From positions 186,001 to 250,000 of the forward strand of contig QWDA01000005.1 of the NCBI GenBank assembly GCA_003605175.1: 64,000 bases of DNA. Reading direction: 5' to 3'. Shown here one piece after another: positions 60,426 to 64,000 of the stretch (position 1 is its first letter; every line of letters starts with the position of its first letter). Source of the stretch: Paracoccaceae bacterium. GTDB taxonomy: Bacteria; Pseudomonadota; Alphaproteobacteria; Rhodobacterales; Rhodobacteraceae. The position numbers were made by a program, and so were the translations under genes. The notes under the pieces are model-generated. The model made no database searches and had not been told where the DNA came from. It saw nothing but the letters and a program-made list of their open reading frames with translations.

Positions 60426-61205
60426 TCAGGCAGGGGCGGTCGCGCTCAGGAACTGCCGCAGCCTTTCGCTTTTCGGGGCGCCGAAGAGCGACGAGGGTGC
60501 GCCCTCCTCCTCGACCTTCCCCAGGTGCAGGAACACGACATGGTGCGAGACGTCGGCCGCGAGCCGCATGTCGTGGGTGACGATGATCATCGTGCGGCCC
60601 TCGCGGGCGAGGTCCTTGATGACGCGGACCACCTCCTGTTCCAGCTCGGGGTCGAGCGCGGAGGTGGGTTCGTCGAACAGGAGCGCGCGCGGCTCCATGC
60701 AGAGTGCGCGGGCGATGGCGGCGCGCTGCTGCTGGCCGCCGGAGAGCTGGGCCGGGTAGACGTCGCACTTGTCGCCGATGCCGACCTTGTCGAGGTAGAA
60801 GCGGGCCTTTTCCTCAACCTCGGCGCGGTCGCGGCGGAGCACGGTCACGGGGGCCTCCATGACGTTCTGCAGGATCGTCATGTGGGCCCAGAGGTTGAAC
60901 TGCTGGAACACCATCGAGAGGTTGGTGCGGATCCGCGTAACCTGGGCGCGGTCGCCCGGGTGGCGGTGCAGGCCGGTGCCTTTCCAGGCGATGGGTTCGC
61001 CCTCGAACAGGATCTCGCCGGACTGGCTGTCCTCGAGCAGGTTGGCGCAGCGCAGGAGCGTGGACTTGCCGGAGCCCGACGAGCCGATCAGCGAAAGGAC
61101 GTGGCCCCGGGGGGCGGTCATGCTCACGCCCTTCAGCACCTCGAGCTCGCCATAGCTCTTGTGCAGGTCGCGAATCTCGATGACCGGTGTCGCGCTGTCC
61201 GTCAC
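60426..61205 (-). CDS. Polar amino-acid ABC transporter ATP-binding protein
   Basis: 259 aa of HisP/GlnQ type. Walker A GSSGSGKST near residue 40, Q-loop MVFQQFNLWAHMT, signature LSGGQQQRAAIARALCM and Walker B ALLFDEPTSALDPE, then the switch IIVTHDM. Translation begins at GTG 61205 with AAGGG upstream. It is the first gene of the transporter operon reading toward the glutamine synthetases, with 31 bp to the binding-protein gene. Confidence 0.93.
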   Translation of the reverse strand: MTDSATPVIEIRDLHKSYGELEVLKGVSMTAPRGHVLSLIGSSGSGKSTLLRCANLLEDSQSGEILFEGEPIAWKGTGLHRHPGDRAQVTRIRTNLSMVFQQFNLWAHMTILQNVMEAPVTVLRRDRAEVEEKARFYLDKVGIGDKCDVYPAQLSGGQQQRAAIARALCMEPRALLFDEPTSALDPELEQEVVRVIKDLAREGRTMIIVTHDMRLAADVSHHVVFLHLGKVEEEGAPSSLFGAPKSERLRQFLSATAPA

Positions 61206-61269
61206 GTAGGCCCTTCCCCAATTGGCTGTGAAGTAGGGCGCAGATTTCAGACGATTGCAACGCCCGACG

Positions 61270-62034
61270 TCACGTCGAGGCGGGCACCTCTGCGGGGGGC
61301 GGCGGGATGGGCAAATCGTAGGCGTCGGGCGAAAGGCAGGCGATCCCACGCAGGCCGAGGGCGTTGCGGTGTCGGGGCGCAAGCGCTTCGATGGCGGTGC
61401 CGATGGCCGCGGCGTAGGGTTCGGGGTTCTGGCCCCTGCAGGTGATGAAGCTGATCCCGGGCGAGGGTGGCGTGGCGCCGATCACGCGGATACGGGCGGC
61501 CTCGTCCATGGTCCGGCTGAGGATGCGGAAGCTCTGGGCGTCGATGGTGGCGGCGTCGGCCTCGCCGCGCGCGACGGCCTCGATGGAATGCCGGTGCGCG
61601 CCCGTCGCGAGGACCGGGTTCAGGCGGATGCCGGCAGCGCGGCTCCAGAGTGCGGCGGCGCCCCAGCCCGACTGGCTGTCCTCCTCGCTATAGGCGAAGC
61701 GAGCGCCGTCGAGCTCTTCGGGGCGGGTGGCCGGGTGGCCGGGACGGACGACGAAGAGGCTGCGGTACTCGCCGGGGGCGCAGCCCTCGAGCCCGTAGTC
61801 GGAGGCGCCGATCAGGGTAACGCGGTCGCGGAAATACTTCCGGTAGGGCAGGTTGCAGATATGGCTGAGGACGAGGTCGGGCGCGGCCCAGGCTTCGGGC
61901 GGCGAAAGGCTGTGGTCGAGCGCATCGGGGGCGGCGATGCCGCGGTCGCGGAGGCCGTCGCGGATCAGCGCCCAGAGCGCGTCATGGGCCGACTGCGTCT
62001 CGGGCGTGAGATACATCGGCAGGGCGGCGGTCAC
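61270..62034 (-). CDS. PhnD-like substrate-binding protein without a signal peptide
   Basis: 254 aa. The pattern of the phosphate/phosphonate (PhnD/SsuA) binding-protein fold is seen: DLVLSHICNLPYRKYFRDRVTLIGASDY, RSLFVVRPGHPATRPEELDGARFAYSEEDSQSGWGA, and ARGEADAATIDAQSFRIL. No signal sequence is present and no transporter partners adjoin, so it may be a cytoplasmic ligand binder. The start is a GTG that overlaps the TerB-gene stop. Confidence 0.75.
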   Translation of the reverse strand: MTAALPMYLTPETQSAHDALWALIRDGLRDRGIAAPDALDHSLSPPEAWAAPDLVLSHICNLPYRKYFRDRVTLIGASDYGLEGCAPGEYRSLFVVRPGHPATRPEELDGARFAYSEEDSQSGWGAAALWSRAAGIRLNPVLATGAHRHSIEAVARGEADAATIDAQSFRILSRTMDEAARIRVIGATPPSPGISFITCRGQNPEPYAAAIGTAIEALAPRHRNALGLRGIACLSPDAYDLPIPPPPAEVPAST

Positions 62035-62474
62035 CGGTTGCGGGCCTCGACCCTCTGCCGCGCGAGCGCGCTGTCGCGGTCGTTGACCCCGAGCAGATTG
62101 GCGACAAGGCGGAGGAGCGAATCTTCCTCGGCATCGCGCAGGCCGTCAGTGAGGGCAACGTCCCAGAGCGCCTCGACCACGCTTTCGCGGTCCTCGTAAG
62201 GCACCGCGTCCTTGATCGCGCGGGTGAAGCGGACCGTGTCGGGTGCCTCGCCTTCGAGCGCCTCGGCCTGGGTCCGGAGCGCCGGCGCCTCGAAAGGCGA
62301 GAGGCCGTAGCGGGCGGCGAGGATCCTGTCGATCCGCTCCTGTTCCGCCTGGGCGTAGTCGCCGTCGGAACGGGCGAGGCGGACGAGGAGCGCCCCGAGC
62401 GCGAGGCGGGCGTCGCCCTCGGGGAGCGGGTCGGGATCGGGGCGCGTGAGGCGGTGCAGGAAATCGGCAAACAT
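62031..62474 (-). CDS. TerB-family tellurite-resistance-like protein
   Basis: 147 aa, all helical. The core ALGALLVRLARSDGDYAQAEQERIDRIL and the repeated half VVEALWDVALTDGLRDAEEDSLLRLVANLLGV both have the D-G-x4-E pattern of TerB domains, where acidic residues may bind metal. The cellular role of single-domain TerB proteins is poorly known. It overlaps the PhnD-like gene and is likely cotranscribed with it. Confidence 0.82.
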   Translation of the reverse strand: MFADFLHRLTRPDPDPLPEGDARLALGALLVRLARSDGDYAQAEQERIDRILAARYGLSPFEAPALRTQAEALEGEAPDTVRFTRAIKDAVPYEDRESVVEALWDVALTDGLRDAEEDSLLRLVANLLGVNDRDSALARQRVEARNR

Positions 62475-62962
62475 GGCACGGATATAGAGCGCGGGCCGGG
62501 GCGTGGAAAGGCGCGATCACGGAAACGGAACGCGCCGGAGGTCTCCTTTCGGAGCCGATCCGGCGCGCCAACCGACCAACCATTTACACAGATGCCAAAA
62601 CCGGCATCCGCCACGGCCCCCATGAACACGCGGCGATGGGCGAGAGTGGGACGAGATTTCTCTCGTTCATGTCGGATTTGTGAAGGCTGCCGTTCGGGTG
62701 TGGGGATCGGGTGAAAAGGCGATTTCCGAAATGCCTACAATCGGAGCCGTCCCGGCGCCGGTTCCGGGGCCGGTCGCGCTGTTGTCGTGCTGTGGGCAAC
62801 AATTAACCTGGATACGGTTACCGTGGGAGGCACGGGTTTCCGCCACAATTCGATTGATCGACATATGGAAACGGACTGTTGAAAGACAAATTTCAACCCC
62901 TGCGGTAGTGCGCCCGCGCCGGATCACACCGCTCACGGGCACTCGGGACGGCCGTTTCGCGA
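62475..62962. other. 488-bp intergenic region between terB and pyrG
   Basis: No supported gene. Several dyads are visible. One is a long hairpin CGCGCCGGA/TCCGGCGCG (62531-62567) with an inner GGTCTCC/GGAGCC stem in the terB leader. The others are CCGTG-GGAGG-CACGG (62821-62835) and GTTGAAA-GACAAA-TTTCAAC (62878-62897). A 28-codon minus-strand frame (62584-62670, MNERNLVPLSPIAACSWGPW...) sits upstream of the long hairpin and has no clear ribosome site. The segment probably holds the pyrG 3' end and the terB promoter. Confidence 0.45.
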
Positions 62963-64000
62963 CTAGACGAGACGGCTCACATCCTTTGCTGCACGGACGA
63001 AATCGGCAAAGAGCGGGTGCGGTTCAAACGGTTTCGATTTCAACTCGGGGTGGAACTGTACGCCGATGAACCAGGGGTGGTCGGAGACCTCGACGATCTC
63101 TGGGAGGCGTCCATCCGGCGACATTCCCGAAAAGCGCAGCCCCTGTTCCTCGAGCTTCACCCGGTACTTGATGTCGACCTCGTAGCGGTGGCGGTGGCGT
63201 TCCTCGATGGTGGTGGCGCCGTAGACGTCGGCGACCTTCGAGCCCTTGGCGAGCTGGGCGGTATAGGCGCCGAGCCGCATGGTGCCGCCCTTGTCGTCGC
63301 CGAGTTTGCGCTCCTCGGTCTGGTTGCCCTTCACCCATTCCTTGAGGTGATAGACGACCGGCTCGAAGCGCTTCTTGCCGGCCTCGTGGTCGAATTCCTC
63401 GGAGCCGGCGGTGGGGAGGCCGGCGAGGTTCCGCGCCGCCTCGATCACCGCCATCTGCATCCCGAGGCAGATCCCGAGATAGGGGATCTTGCGGGTGCGG
63501 GCGAACTCGGCGGCGTGGATCTTGCCCTCGGTGCCGCGCTCGCCGAAGCCGCCGGGGACGAGGATCGCATGGAAGCCCTCGAGCCAGGGGGCCGGATCCT
63601 CGCGCTCGAAGATCTCGGCGTCGATCCATTCGGCCCTGACCTTCACGCGGTTTGCCATGCCGCCATGGGTGAGCGCCTCGGCGATGGATTTGTAGGCGTC
63701 CTCGAGCTGGGTGTACTTGCCGACAATGGCGACCCGGACCTCGCCCTCGGCGTTCTCGAGCCGGTCCATGACGTCGAGCCAGCGGTCGAGGTTGGGCTTG
63801 GGCGCCGGGGCGATGCCGAAAGCGTCGAGCACCGCCTGGTCGAGCCCCTCGCGGTGATAGGCGAGCGGCGCCTCGTAGATCGACTTGAGGTCGTAGGCGG
63901 CGACCACGTGCTCCTTGCGGACGTTGCAAAAGAGCGCGATCTTCTCCCGCTCGCGCTCCGGGATCGGCTGTTCGGAGCGGCAGACGAGGATGTCGGGGGC
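62963..64000 (-). CDS. pyrG: CTP synthase, C-terminal part
   Basis: About 345 codons are present; the N-terminal part lies beyond the window. The visible piece opens with the synthetase-domain residues [13 protein letters not shown] and [22 protein letters not shown]. It then has the class I glutaminase: nucleophile Cys in [21 protein letters not shown], and the His-Glu pair in FHPELKSKP. It makes CTP from UTP with glutamine as nitrogen donor. The end, [16 protein letters not shown], is normal. Confidence 0.96.
   Translation of the reverse strand, partial: APDILVCRSEQPIPEREREKIALFCNVRKEHVVAAYDLKSIYEAPLAYHREGLDQAVLDAFGIAPAPKPNLDRWLDVMDRLENAEGEVRVAIVGKYTQLEDAYKSIAEALTHGGMANRVKVRAEWIDAEIFEREDPAPWLEGFHAILVPGGFGERGTEGKIHAAEFARTRKIPYLGICLGMQMAVIEAARNLAGLPTAGSEEFDHEAGKKRFEPVVYHLKEWVKGNQTEERKLGDDKGGTMRLGAYTAQLAKGSKVADVYGATTIEERHRHRYEVDIKYRVKLEEQGLRFSGMSPDGRLPEIVEVSDHPWFIGVQFHPELKSKPFEPHPLFADFVRAAKDVSRLV

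Noticed and set aside
62584-62670. 28-codon minus-strand frame, possible leader peptide before terB
   Set aside because: No convincing ribosome site, no run of regulatory codons, and the hairpin after it lacks a T tract. Kept only as a remark in the intergenic entry.
62878-62897. GTTGAAA/TTTCAAC hairpin downstream of pyrG as a terminator
   Set aside because: The stem is AT-rich and not followed by a T run on the pyrG strand; its role cannot be decided.

Overview
The window is high-GC chromosomal DNA with the gene content of an alphaproteobacterium of the Rhodobacteraceae type. The supporting evidence is a phaZ/phaC/phaP/phaR polyhydroxyalkanoate locus, a napFDA periplasmic nitrate reductase operon, a VPLPA-type C-terminal sorting protein, a TonB/ExbBD siderophore system and putrescine-type glutamine synthetase paralogues. 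Genes are tightly packed and many neighbours overlap by ATGA or GTGA. I see no insertion sequence, CRISPR array, rRNA or tRNA gene.

Layout, left to right. (1) 1-1732: the end of a napF-napD-napA operon (minus) divergent from a Crp/Fnr regulator, with an FNR-type palindrome between them. (2) 1922-13035: an accessory block. It holds an unusual 612-aa cytochrome P450 and a secreted peptidoglycan-binding protein on the plus strand. On the minus strand are a GT4 glycosyltransferase and a likely operon of a BTAD/TPR (SARP-like) regulator, a metzincin-type metalloprotease, a 173-aa protein with a Gly-rich tail, a YcaO cyclodehydratase/thioamidation enzyme and TfuA. This is the best candidate for an undescribed RiPP or protein-modification system. 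(3) 13293-17371: galE and an 826-aa beta-helix/RTX protein. (4) 17695-37423: a complete iron-siderophore island. It contains exbB, two exbD, tonB, a phosphopantetheinyl transferase, an ECF sigma factor, an N-hydroxylase, an IucB-type N-acyltransferase (frameshifted), an esterase, a PLP enzyme (frameshifted), a MATE exporter, mbtH, a single-module C-A-T-TE NRPS, a FecBCD-type ABC importer and a TonB-dependent receptor. (5) 37597-42931: DNA-3-methyladenine glycosylase, a VPLPA-sorted surface protein divergent from a membrane-anchored LuxR regulator, two alpha/beta hydrolases, an M15-like protein and an SDR enzyme. (6) 42944-47457: the PHA storage locus, with TGC-rich palindromes that look like PhaR operators. 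(7) 47727-61205: a polyamine/amino-acid utilisation region. It has a class III aminotransferase, LysR and DegT-family genes, a PuuB-like oxidase, a LAS-type peptidase, two PuuA-like glutamine synthetases, a PuuD-like glutamine amidotransferase and a polar amino-acid ABC transporter. (8) 61270-64000: a PhnD-like binding protein, a TerB protein and the 3' part of CTP synthase.

The siderophore genes read as one pathway. A diamine or basic amino acid would be N-hydroxylated and N-acylated to a hydroxamate, then joined by the PPTase-activated NRPS, exported by the MATE protein, and retrieved by the receptor, TonB and ABC importer, with the esterase releasing iron. Two genes of the operon running from the MATE gene to the hydroxylase carry frame breaks. 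Either the locus is starting to decay or the assembly has indel errors there. The polyamine region resembles a gamma-glutamyl-putrescine pathway with its own uptake system.

All functional calls come from reading motifs and gene order. No database search or structure prediction was run.
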